The translations under genes and the position numbers were made by a program. The notes under the pieces are model-generated. The model was not told the origin of the DNA and ran no database searches. It saw only the letters and a list, made by a program, of their open reading frames with translations. This document shows, piece by piece, positions 9,883 to 18,708 of a stretch of 64,000 bases of DNA. Position 1 is the first letter of the stretch; the number at the start of each line of letters is the position of its first letter. The stretch comes from Ancistrus triradiatus (lineage: Eukaryota > Chordata > Actinopteri > Siluriformes > Loricariidae): positions 1 through 64,000 of the forward strand of contig JAJAGP010001679.1 of assembly GCA_025084515.1 (NCBI GenBank), written 5' to 3'.

Positions 9883-10088
9883 ATGGGAATAAGAAAGCTG
9901 TGGTTTGGTGTCGCCCTACAGATCTGTGTGTGCCAGTGCCAAAAGTCGGTTCTTTCGGATCACACATGGGCTGCTTTCCTGACAACTGGCAACAAAGAGG
10001 GCATTGAGGAGGACCAGCATGGTGCAGCTTTGATGCCTAATCTACATGCATTTGAACAGAGAAACCGGAGCAGCGCTAAAGGAAACAG
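9883..10088 (+). other. Candidate exon of unknown identity
   Basis: A pyrimidine tract and CTTTCCTGTAG (splice-acceptor-like) directly precede ATGGGAATAAG. The frame stays open for 71 codons (to 10098), and a possible donor AACAG|GTGCAA lies at 10088. The peptide has no recognised domain; its N-terminus (about residues 7-18) is hydrophobic and rich in Cys. It may be a non-coding RNA exon or chance. Confidence 0.2.
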
Positions 10089-10205
10089 GTGCAAATAATT
10101 ATAGTCCACAGTGCTTTCTCTCTCTCTTTCACTCAGAATGGACATCTAGCATTGTTTGCTATTTTCATTTATTCATTCATAAAAACGAACTATTTTATCT
10201 TAAAT

Positions 10206-10310
10206 AAATGCCATCCAGGGTGCTCACGCTTGTGCCCTGCGATCTCTGGGAAAGGCACAGACGCTCCCGCAACCCTTACCAGGGCGAGATAAAGATGGAA
10301 AAAAATATTA
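10206..10310 (+). mobile_element. SINE 3'-tail-like fragment
   Basis: CCATCCAGGGTGCTCACGC, TGTGCCCTGCGATCTCTGGG and ACCCTTACCAGGGCGAGATA resemble the 3' body of DANA-type and related fish SINEs (CATCCAGGGTG..GTGCCC..GGGATAGG..ACCCTGACCAGGATAA). Confidence 0.45.
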
Positions 10311-10316
10311 TTATAA

Positions 10317-10400
10317 GGCATTCAGGTGGCATCGTGGCAAATCACTGTCCCCAGTGCCCAGGTGATCTGGATTTTAATCCCGGCAGCGCCTGAGGCCGCA
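10317..10400 (+). mobile_element. tRNA-like SINE head fragment
   Basis: GGCATTCAGGTGGCATCGTG and TGATCTGGATTTTAATCCCG match the A-box-side and B-box-side blocks of the SINE family at 35840 and 37233. It abuts the SINE tail fragment at 10206-10310. Confidence 0.4.
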
Positions 10401-10479
10401 GTTTTGGATGTTAACATGTTATTAAGTGTAACATAGCTTTTAAATTATTGTTTATGAAAGTTAGTAATAATTTTCAGTC

Positions 10480-10740
10480 GGGATCTGTTCCGGCAAATCC
10501 ATCATGAGTTAGATTTATTGCAAACGAGGAGTTTAATGTATACTGTATATACTGTATCATAGCATAACCTACCTTAAATATGCTTAAAACATGGGTGCAA
10601 ACATGGGGCTTTTCCTCACTACATTTCCCAGCGCTCATTGCTCTGGCCACGTGTCTTCCTACAGCAATTCCTTCATCTCGCACAGGAGGGAATCGTAGTG
10701 CGTAGCGTAACTTAAACATGTCGTAGGCTGATTAATGCCA
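10480..10740 (-). mobile_element. Tigger/pogo-like non-autonomous fragment
   Basis: On the minus strand it shares AAACATGCTTAAGGTA-like blocks, CAGTATATACAGTATACATT and the GAGATGG..ATTTGCCGGAACAGA region with 20361-20597. It also shares CTCACTACATTTCCCAGCGC with 13606-13845. It is internal to the element whose complete copy is at 47724-48419. Confidence 0.6.
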
Positions 10741-11310
10741 TTTAATGGGCCGATATCTGCACGCACTTATGAGATATTCAAAAATAGTGGGGAAATGCAG
10801 AGAAACTTTGTTTTCCTGCATTAGAACTTGCAGCTCCTAAACTGGAACTACTGAGTGACTAAAAAGAGATGCTGAGATTCAGTGTGGGCGGGGCCATTTA
10901 TGAGAAGGTAAAAAAATTGTTTCCAGCATTATAACTCACTGCTATTGACTGGAACTGGGATTAAAAACAAAAAGATGCTGCTCTTCCCATGTGCACTACT
11001 CTACCATTGTTTTTTGGGGGTTTTTTTTGCAAGTCTTTACACTTTTTCATTTCTTTTCCCAGAAAGAATGTGATACTTTTTTCCTGGTAATAAATGTCAC
11101 AGTTAAGAACAATAAAACTTTTATTTTTATTTATAAAAAAGACAGAGTGCAAACAGAGACAGTGTATTTATAGCTTAAATAAATGTTCATTTAAGGTCAG
11201 CAATTCAGTGTCTCGTTTATTGTTATTAGTTTTATCAGCTGCAAAAAAAAAAAGTGATACCAGGATTATATATCAACCATTAAAAAAACCTTTATTGGTT
11301 GACCACTACT
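10741..11310. other. AT-rich sequence, nothing recognised
   Basis: Poly-T and poly-A runs are present (for example 11010-11030 and 11242-11254). The overlapping antisense frames at 10961-11327 are low-complexity and have no domain. Confidence 0.4.
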
Positions 11311-11420
11311 TAAAACACTTACATTAAACTACATTTGGGCAAAATCATTAACATAAAGCTTATTTCATATTAAAGTATTGAATATCTCATGTCATTTATT
11401 GAATAATGTATTAAAAGTGG
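11311..11420 (-). mobile_element. Tigger/pogo-like fragment
   Basis: AAAACACTTACATTAAACTA, TGGGCAAAATCATTAACATA and AAGCTTATTTCATATTAAAG repeat the block found inside the complete element at 48060-48140 (reverse complement) and at 35990-36060. Confidence 0.6.
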
Positions 11421-12983
11421 AAACGATTAATACCTCTAAAATACTAAAACCTTTAAAAATACATGACTAAAATTAGGCTAAATATTTTTGAAATTTACTT
11501 TTCTAAAACTAGGATAAAATGTTTTTAGTTTCACAATAATTAAACGACTGAAATGACCTAAGACCTAAGACGAAAACTAAATAAAAATCAGCTGCCAAAA
11601 TTAAGTCTGGTATAGATTAATTAAAGAAACAACTCATGAACGAAAGTAAGTTTGTTCTCTTAGAAGGACGAATTTAAATGTATAAATGTAGGTGATCAAA
11701 ATAACCTTTATATCGTTTCTAATAGTTTTTCAGTTCTGTCTGTGTAAGCAAAGGCAAATGTATTGATAGGAGACGTGATGCAATCAGCAGAACAGATGCA
11801 GTTGTAATAATGAGTTAAAGAAAGGATGAAGTTAAATGTGTGTGACCCTTCGAAACACCCCTGAGCCTGTGATTTGAATAAGATATGTGTTGTCTTGTTT
11901 ACAACAAATGTACGACTGGTTATGTTTTGTTATAGTTGGAATGCCACTAAAATCAGACGGAGCCTGCGTCTGCCTGTACCTCTGTTTAATTTGATGTATG
12001 TATCTGTCGAGTTAGCGCTCTTGCCACAGCCAAATATAACACTTGCACCATATACATTTAGGATGGGGCCACTAAATTGATCAAAGCCTGCGACAGTTGA
12101 AAAGGTCAAGCGTGCTGAGGGATTCGTGCAGAATGTGTAGTCGCTGCGCTGATTTAGTGTTCCCTGAAGGGTCTGTGGTTTCTACAGATTTATCCTTTCC
12201 ATAAGACGTCTCAACCCAAGAAAGGGAAAACTGGGTTAATGTGGAGCTTCGTGACTCCTGTACGCCGGTGTTGGATTCCAGTGTGGTGCAGATGCGTTAC
12301 GGATGCCGAAAAGGATCCAAAACCGGAGCCGTCCTGCACTCCGATACACGTGAAGGAGATGAAGGAGCTCGGCCTCTATTATGAGTCATAACGAATCATG
12401 TCTCAGGGCTTTTGTGCTTCTTGAGCTCTCGTTTCCCTGCAGCTGCCAAAAACAGAGGGGCTTTCTGAACCTGCCCTTTCGGTCACACCCGTAAAACATA
12501 AAGGTGTGACCGACAATGGTGACCGGTGTCAGGTTCGGTCCTCTGACCACCACACAGCTCTACAACTGCAATCGGGGTGTTGGCCTCAGGCTCATGCGTA
12601 CGTGTCTCAATGGAGGGACCATAAACTGCACGTATCATTTACAGGAATCCTGAGCGCAACCGGATCAGAGGTGCTCGCAGCTATGAACGGTCGCCTCTGA
12701 GACAGGTGTCTCTAATCAGAGCTCCTTTTCTTTCTTTTCTTCGTGGCCTTTCGGAGAAAAAAACACATTGTGAAACCCAATCTCTCGCTTGGAAGCCCTT
12801 TGTTCCTTTAAAGGAATACTGCAGTGTTTTCCAGCCTGGTCGTTATCTCGTGCACCTGTACGCTACGTGGGCTTCCCACAGACGGCCATTTCAACAGGTT
12901 TCTCTGCGCTGAGGAGAAAGCATGGGCTGAGCGCTCTAATAGTTTGTATTAGCCTCATCCGTCTCTGTATCTAAACTATGTAC
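11421..12983. other. Mostly unique sequence, no gene recognised
   Basis: No exon or repeat family is recognised except the 12271-12360 segment, which has a diverged partner at 14772-14860. About 12380-12900 is less AT-rich than its surroundings. The short frames 12506-12912 have no domain. Confidence 0.4.
12271..12360 (+). repeat. Member of a diverged duplicated segment pair
   Basis: TTGGATTCCAGTGTGGTGCA..ATGCGTTACGG..GGATCCAAAAC aligns with ATGGATTCCAACATGGTACA..ATGCATTACGG..GGCTCTAAAAC at 14772. The shared frame reads DSSVVQMRYG-RKGSKT here and DSNMVHMHYGHWKGSKT there. It may be an unclassified repeat or a duplicated exon; no family is recognised. Confidence 0.45.
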
Positions 12984-13118
12984 TACAGTCATACCCCGGC
13001 ACTCGACCACTTCACAACTGGTCAAATTCTCTTCTAAACGCATTGAGTCTTTGCAATTGTCGTTTGTCTGCACACTTGCTAGAACTAGTATGAGTTGAGA
13101 CCTGGGACTCTGGGACAA
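12984..13118 (+). mobile_element. Tigger/pogo-like left terminal fragment
   Basis: TACAGTCATACCCCGGCACT and CGACCACTTCACAACTGGTC correspond to TACAGTGGTACCTCGGTTCT and CGACCACCTTGGATCTCGTC at the left end of 47724-48419. It is cut off by a SINE. Confidence 0.55.
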
Positions 13119-13253
13119 TCTTATAATCCAAGCAATTTTGGGTTAAGGAGCCAACAGTGGCTCAAGGAGCCAACAATGGCAGCTTGGCAGAGGTGGAACC
13201 CTGGACCTTCTGGTTCAGAGTCCAGTACCTTAACCGCTAGGCTACCACAGTCC
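13119..13253 (-). mobile_element. tRNA-derived SINE
   Basis: Minus strand: GGACTGTGGTAGCCTAGCGG (polymerase III A box TAGCCTAGCGG), TTAAGGTACTGGACT, GGTCCAGGGTTCCACCTC (B-box region), then the body CTGCCATTGTTGGCTCC. It is joined head to tail with the next copy. Confidence 0.8.
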
Positions 13254-13438
13254 TTGAGCATTTAGCAGACAACCTTATCTAGAGCGACTTCCAATTAATA
13301 CAATCTTACAATCCAAGCAATTGCGGGTTAAGGGCCATGCTCATTAACCCAACAGTGACAGCCTGGCAGAGGTGGGTTTTGAACCCTGGACCTTCTGGTC
13401 CATAGTCCAGTACCTTAACCGCTAGCCCACCACAGTCC
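13254..13438 (-). mobile_element. tRNA-derived SINE, nearly full length
   Basis: Minus strand: GGACTGTGGTGGGCTAGCGG, GGTCCAGGGTTCAAAACCCA (B box GGTTCAAAACC), TGGGTTAATGAGCATGGCCC, ATTGCTTGGATTGTAAGATT and a tail AGATAAGGTTGTCTGCTAAA. The tail matches the short conserved end seen in many fish SINEs. Confidence 0.85.
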
Positions 13439-13605
13439 AGATAATATAATAGCTGTTTATTCGTTTACAATATATGTTATCAGAAATCTGGTACTGCGCC
13501 ATTTACCATGGGTCCTAAGAAGATTAGTAACAGCCAACCAATGGAAAATAGTGAGAAACACAATGTGCGCTTAATACATTTATAATAAATGATACACCTG
13601 TACAG

Positions 13606-13845
13606 GTATTCCCAGGTTCACATGAGGATACGTTAGGACAAATCCATCGTAAGTTGAATTTATCGAGGAGTTTAGTATATAATGTATATATTACAGCGTA
13701 GCGTTCCTGCTTACATGACCTGCTTTTCCTCACTACATTTCCCAGCGCTCATCACTCCTGTGACGTGACTCCCTACCATAGTGCATAACGTACCTTAAAC
13801 ATGCTTAAAACCCTTACATTAAACTACAGTTGGGCAAAATCATAA
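13606..13845 (-). mobile_element. Tigger/pogo-like fragment
   Basis: GATACGTTAGGACAAATCCA, CGAGGAGTTTAGTATATAAT, AACATGCTTAAAACCCTTAC and GGGCAAAATCATAAA follow the internal order of the family. It shares CTCACTACATTTCCCAGCGC with 10480-10740. The upstream ACCATGGGTCCTAAGAAG (13506-13523) recalls the start of pogo/CENP-B-like proteins (MGPKK), which is only suggestive. Confidence 0.6.
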
Positions 13846-13889
13846 AAAATTATTATTATTATTAATTTTTTGGTCTGTGTGTGTCTATG

Positions 13890-13965
13890 TATAGAGGGGA
13901 CTAACAAAGTATGTAGAGAAACAGATGGACTACAGTCTGTAATTATAGAGCTACAAAGTGCAGTG
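13890..13965 (-). mobile_element. Fragment of the palindromic DNA element seen at 39110-39602
   Basis: AAGTATGTAGAGAAACAGAT, GGACTACAGTCTGTAATTAT and AGAGCTACAAAGTGC match, from memory, the inner part of a common fish palindromic non-autonomous transposon. The element's ends occur at 39110 and 39602. Confidence 0.45.
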
Positions 13966-14169
13966 AGAACTAAAACTTAAATACAGTATGAGCAGAATTT
14001 GAACTAAAAAGTATAGAATGTCTAAGAGGTTTGCATAGTACTGTAAAAATACAAACCCCCTTGGAATTTGAAATATTATTCCATTAGTTGCTCATAAAGT
14101 AGGTTTGATGTCCATCAAGTCATGATAATGAAGTCATGATAAGAAACGAACGGAATCTACCTAGACAAC

Positions 14170-14397
14170 TGTCCTATGTATTTAATAACTACTACAAAAT
14201 CTATTAGCATCTTCCTCAATGTTGAGGAGGGATTTTAGAGAATTGTTTTGGCATGAACAGCCTCATCAGGTCATGCCCCAGCATTTCAATACAGTTAAGG
14301 TCTTTTCTTGGGCATTCAAAAAGACATTATGATGTACTTGGTGTGTTTTGGATCATTGTTTTGTTGCATCCTCTATCTCCGCCTCACATTTGAACTT
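14170..14397 (-). pseudogene. Tc1-like transposase remnant
   Basis: The order TTTGGCATGAACAGCCTCAT, CAGGTCATGCCCCAGCATTT, CAATACAGTTAAGGTCTT and GTGTGTTTTGGATCATTGTT mirrors 27984-28130. There the minus strand encodes the segment from the second catalytic Asp (QQDND) to the SPDLNPIE region. Many stops are present, so it is a decayed relative of a Tc1 lineage. Confidence 0.5.
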
Positions 14398-14504
14398 TTC
14401 CCGCTCTGGGTAGTGGGGGTTCCTATCTCCAGGGATCAGGAGTAGGCATGACCTGGATGGGATGCCAGATCATTGGCAGATCATTGCAGGCTGGGTTGCT
14501 GTTG

Positions 14505-14632
14505 CAACATGAGAAAACTAACCAGCTCCCAGCCTCCCCTCGGTGAAACACAGCCAATTGTGTCTGCATGCAGCGCCTGACCCAGTCAGAAGGTAGGCTA
14601 GCATCTTAGACGGCTTCGCCACCTGAGCGCCG
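14505..14632 (-). mobile_element. SINE-like repeat (family of 37233-37497)
   Basis: Minus strand: GGCGCTCAGGTGGCGAAGCC, GATGCTAGCCTACCTTCTGA and CAGACACAATTGGCTGTGTT match GGTGCTGCGGTTTAATATGC..TAGCCCGCCACGG..CAGACGCGATTAGCTGTT at 37237. The 3' side (14400-14500) includes a CATGACCTGGATGGGATGCC block. Confidence 0.45.
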
Positions 14633-14640
14633 GCAATACA

Positions 14641-14722
14641 GTAGCAGCTTGGCAGGAGTGAGATTGAACCCTGGACCTTGTGGTCCACAGTCCATGACCT
14701 AAGCCATCGCATCACCACAGCC
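14641..14722 (-). mobile_element. tRNA-derived SINE, head only
   Basis: Minus strand: GGCTGTGGTGATGCGATGGC, TTAGGTCATGGACTGTGGAC and GGTCCAGGGTTCAATCTCAC (B box). The rest is lost. It lies end to end with the SINE-like repeat at 14505-14632. Confidence 0.65.
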
Positions 14723-14771
14723 ACCACATGTAACTGGTAACTGAGTCTTCTCTTGAAGATTGTACAGAAAT

Positions 14772-14860
14772 ATGGATTCCAACATGGTACATATGCATTA
14801 CGGGCACTGGAAAGGCTCTAAAACTGAGCTGTCCTAAACTCACATACTTATAAAGGAGCT
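14772..14860 (+). repeat. Second member of a diverged duplicated segment pair
   Basis: This is the partner of 12271-12360. The frame starting ATGGATTCCAAC stops after about 22 codons (TAA at 14835). About two thirds of positions agree over roughly 65 bp by eye. Confidence 0.45.
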
Positions 14861-15084
14861 CACTGAGATCCTTCAAGTCTTCTCTTGAAGGCTGCGAGGA
14901 AATATCGAGCAAGCATATCTGTGTAATTCATTTCACCATTGTAGAAGCTCAATGAAAGGAGTCATTGAAGAGAGCTCGTGATTGCTCAGTGGTCTGGTGA
15001 TGCCTGAAGGCCAAATATCCATCAATATCTTATAAACACGAGAGTGTAAAATGATTTTCCTTTTTCATTTTTTTGAACAGGAAT

Positions 15085-15400
15085 GGAAATCCCTGACCAG
15101 TTAAACATCAGCTCTTAGTTTGTTTCAGAAATCTGGTATTGATTTTAGGGTCTTGTTGCCAGATATGCACTTATCTGCCCGCAATGGATTATCTCATTTT
15201 CGGGATGATTTATCTATAGAGCTGGCGGTTCATATTGACATTAAATTCCTGCAGGGGGACACGGCAGCAGAAATAATCCTCCAAATTTATATCCGTTGCC
15301 TCTTAGGAGTATGAAAACTCTCCTTCATGGATATCAGGATGCTGCTTTCCGAGTAAGTCATCTGGCTTTAGGCATTCTGACCCTTAAAGGGATGGAGTAA
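15085..15400. other. Candidate conserved non-coding block
   Basis: Unique sequence with TATGCACTTATCTGCCCGC (GATA-like TTATCT), AATGGATTATCTCATTTTCG (GGATTA homeodomain-like), TGACATTAAATTCCTGCAG and AAATAATCCTCC. It is balanced in composition, free of repeats and has no long frame. Enhancer identity is inference. Confidence 0.35.
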
Positions 15401-15717
15401 CTTCGTCTCCATCTCCATGTACCACAAACAGCATACAATGAGTGATAGAGATGTAAATGAAAATAGCAAAAAAAAAGGGTATCAAGTTAAATTACAGTTA
15501 CTTTTAATAATATTTTACTTAAATATCAGTAAGAGTAATGAAGTGTCTGGTAAAAATGTACTGAAGTATTTCATTATAGGGTTACATCCTATATAAATCA
15601 ATTAAAGATTCAAATAAGTAAACCTGCCTATTACTATATGCATTATGTTTTACAGACTCGGCTATTAGTTCTGAAAATAAACCTTGATTACTAGGTGACC
15701 AGGTGACCATCCTGCTA

Positions 15718-15905
15718 CGATCCATTCCTGCATTTCAGGCCAGCAACACATTCCTAAAAAAGTTGGGACGAGGCAATTTAGGGCTAGTAATGAGGTACAA
15801 AAAATTATTAATTCAAAAAAATATTCAGGCTGAGTGTTTGAGTAGCAAAGATGGGCAGAGGATCTCCAGTTTGTCAACAAATGAGTGAAAAATTATTTAA
15901 AGGTT
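15718..15905 (+). mobile_element. ISRm11-like element, internal 5' fragment
   Basis: TCCATTCCTGCATTTCAGGC, AGTTGGGACGAGGCAATTTA, GGGCTAGTAATGAGG and GGCAGAGGATCTCCAGTTTG correspond to 8718-8920 and 34545-34620. No terminus is kept. Confidence 0.6.
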
Positions 15906-15923
15906 TACAAACAATTGCTAAAT

Positions 15924-15995
15924 GGGACTGTGGTAGCGATTATGGTACTTAACTATGGACTAGAAGGTTCAGGGTTCAAATCCCACCTCTGCTCT
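15924..15995 (+). mobile_element. tRNA-derived SINE, head only
   Basis: GGGACTGTGGTAGCGATTAT (degenerate A box), GGTACTTAACTATGGACTAG and AGGTTCAGGGTTCAAATCCC (B box GGTTCAAATCC) are seen. It follows the ISRm11-like fragment directly. Confidence 0.65.
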
Positions 15996-17439
15996 ATAGG
16001 CTCTACCTATAGTGAGAAGAAAAGTCAGAAGCGGTCAGAAGTGCTGACAAACAGAAAAGCTGTTTTAAATTTACTGCATATTTGTATTGTAATCTTTTCC
16101 ACATTGTCCATGTTATTATTAGACAATATTAATTCTAATAATAATGATTATTTTTATAATAATTACCCACCCCTCCCAGTAAACCTAATATTATCTGAAG
16201 GCTTTACACTCTGGAAAATTCAGTAGATGGAAAAACTGTTCTGTTCTGCATGATGTAGTAGAAAACCACAAGGAGTTTAAAGACTCACATCTAAAATACT
16301 ACCATTCCCCTGAAGTCCTGGCCTTGCCTTCCCCCTCCAACCAGTAACATTTAATCAAATAATCCAAAATAACATTGTGGATGGGCAGAGCCAGCACAGC
16401 AGGCCAAGGACTTTTTCTTAGCTGTACTCACTGTTTATTACATAGCGAGAAACAGACGTCCGGAAAACAGATCCATCAGTTTAGGAGCACCGTGACCTGT
16501 GTCCTGCTACGCTCCTGGTCCCGGGCCAATGTGTATGTTTCCCGTTTCCGCTCGTGACTCTTTAAGCTTGGCCTAAGTGAAAGGAATCGGCCGGGATCCC
16601 GGGAGAACGAGAACAAATCCAACATTAACAAACTCTACGCTCGCTCACTAAAGCTGAAGGCTTCACCTGCTCCTGATTCAGACCAGAGGAATAATCACAG
16701 GACTGACTCATTCATTCCAAAAACAAGTGACAAAAGGAGATCTGCGGATTGCTGATATTGCTTGATGTGATCCACGTTCAGATATTAGAATTCTTTAACG
16801 TAATCGTGGAACAAAATATGTAGAAAATCGTATCTTAAATAGAATCTAAAGAAGTATTGAAGTGTAAAGCAGGATTGTGTTCTGGAATAATGTTGTATTT
16901 TAAGTGCTAAAACTTCACCAACATACATCCCACAAAATCCTTGTGAATTACCCAATATGAATTACTGTTCTGGAATCTTTTTGTCCCCTGGTGTGATCCT
17001 GATCTCTTTTGAAAGAAAACGCCTGTAGGTTTCACAGCAGGCTCACAGACACTCAAACACATAAGTGGAAAAAACACAATTCTTCTTAAAACTCATGTGA
17101 AGCCTACAGATGTCTGTAACTGTAAGAATCTGTGGAAACACAATGAATCTGAACCTCATTCCAAGGGGATGATTTGCTTTCCACTACTTTAAATTTGATA
17201 CCTGGGTGGCCCAGACATCAAGCAATGGCTAAAAACAATCAGTGTGCCTATTCTTCTAATAACGTTGATCTTACAAATGTAACGAATATGGATATCCACT
17301 GCTGCTGATGCTGTGTTGCAGTGAGATATTTGATTTGCTAAAATGTGGAATTCCACCAAGAAAACCCTTTGCTAAACATTTTATTTTAAAGAAAATAAAT
17401 TGTAGAAGAAGCCGTGCTTCCTGTGTACTTTAAAGCAAT
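15996..17439. other. Unique sequence, no gene recognised
   Basis: About 16100-16160 is AT-rich with AAT runs. About 16380-16700 has balanced composition (CGGCCGGGATCCCGGGAG at 16588-16605 is nearly palindromic). No repeat family or exon is recognised. Confidence 0.4.
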
Positions 17440-18000
17440 CACCTCTGCCATACACTATGGCTATCATAGCCAGATCCAACCATGAAGAACTAGTAGAACC
17501 AGCTATTAAATTTGGAAGTTTAGAAACTTCTCCATCCTGGATTGTGACTGATTAATCAGCGGGACATTAAAGACATGGGCAGGACGTGTTGATTAGACCG
17601 CAAGTTTGACTAATTAATGCTTGAAACCAGGTAATTACTAAGGTTTGCCGGATGTTTTTTTAACCTGTTCAAATACTCGCTCTCGTTCTTTTCACTGACT
17701 CTCTAACTCTCTCGTCCCACTGTGTTTTTCTCCCAATGTGGACAGCAGAGGCATTAATCACAGCCCTAGCTCCAGACCAGCATGGAAACAAACCCACTCA
17801 GCAGTCCTGAGACAGGCCCGAGTGCCCTCTGCCCGGCCTTAATGAAAGCTTTATCTTGTTTAACAAGCATAGAGAAAAAAAGGCTTTCTCCGATCAATCA
17901 GCCTCCCTTGCCTGCCTGAAAGCTCCCCTAGCTTGCAAGAAACATTCGGGACCACTGTTAGAAAAAGCAGTTCTCTTACCCAACCAACCCCCTCCCCCTT
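17440..18000. other. Candidate conserved non-coding block
   Basis: Repeat-free, with GTGACTGATTAATCAGCGGG (palindromic TGATTAATCA at 17548-17557), TGACTAATTAATGCTTG, CTTAATGAAAGCTTTATCTT and CTCCGATCAATCAGCCTCCC. The clustering of homeodomain- and PBX/MEIS-like motifs resembles a developmental enhancer. Conservation is not tested. Confidence 0.35.
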
Positions 18001-18059
18001 CTAGGAAACGTCCACGCTGAATCCTGGCCTTGTCCCACCAACTCGGTGGTCAACAGCCG

Positions 18060-18480
18060 AGGTTAGAGGCCATTTTCCCATGCCGCCGTAACAGTGCTCA
18101 TGAAAGAGCCACACTGCGTGGTGAGGGGAAAAAAGCACGTCAGAATTGTCAGCGAGCAGCAGCCTGATCCCAATTTGCCTTTCTCCGGCTGATCCGTCAG
18201 CGAGCTCTGATCAAAAAGGGATCCAGCCCTCTCGAAGGCATTCCTGCGTCCAGGAGATGAGTGTCCCTCGCTGTCCCTCTGCCACCACTTCCTGTCAGGA
18301 CGGCGCCAAACAAAGGCCCTCTCATTGCTCCGGAGGATAAAATGCAACACAGATGAGCTTATCTGCTCGCACTCGTTTCGTTTCGTGCTATTTAACAAAG
18401 CATGAAAGAGCTTCGTTTTCCTGGGTGTAAAGGTGAAAAGGGGGACGTTATGCTCTTTGCGGGTGTGACAACAGGCCAAA
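18060..18480. other. Candidate conserved non-coding block
   Basis: Unique, moderately GC-rich sequence with CCCAATTTGCCTTTCTCCGG, TCTCATTGCTCCGGAGGATA and AGATGAGCTTATCTGCTCG (inverted GATAAG-like pair). The minus strand holds a 138-codon open frame (18063-18479), the longest non-repeat frame here, but no domain or splice-consistent gene model is visible. Confidence 0.3.
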
Positions 18481-18708
18481 AGTAATAGCTCTGTCCTTCT
18501 GAGATGGAATGTCTCGTACTGAGATCACGGCATAATATGAAGCAGATCTTGCATGTTCAAATCCCGGTTTGCAGAATGGTTTATGTACAATGAACGACAG
18601 ATCTTAGGCAGCAGCTAAAGGGATACAGTATTTTATATATTTACAGTGTTTAGCAGGTGCCCTTATGTAGGGTTATGGTTAAGGTGAGTTAAGACTGCAC
18701 TGTACAGT

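Noticed and set aside
13119..13438. Possible tRNA genes (A and B boxes)
   Set aside because: The boxes sit in heads of a dispersed SINE with shared body and tail. No canonical cloverleaf with a matching acceptor stem is visible.
18063..18479. 138-codon minus-strand frame as a host gene
   Set aside because: No domain, no splice signals and no coding texture. It lies in an enhancer-like block.
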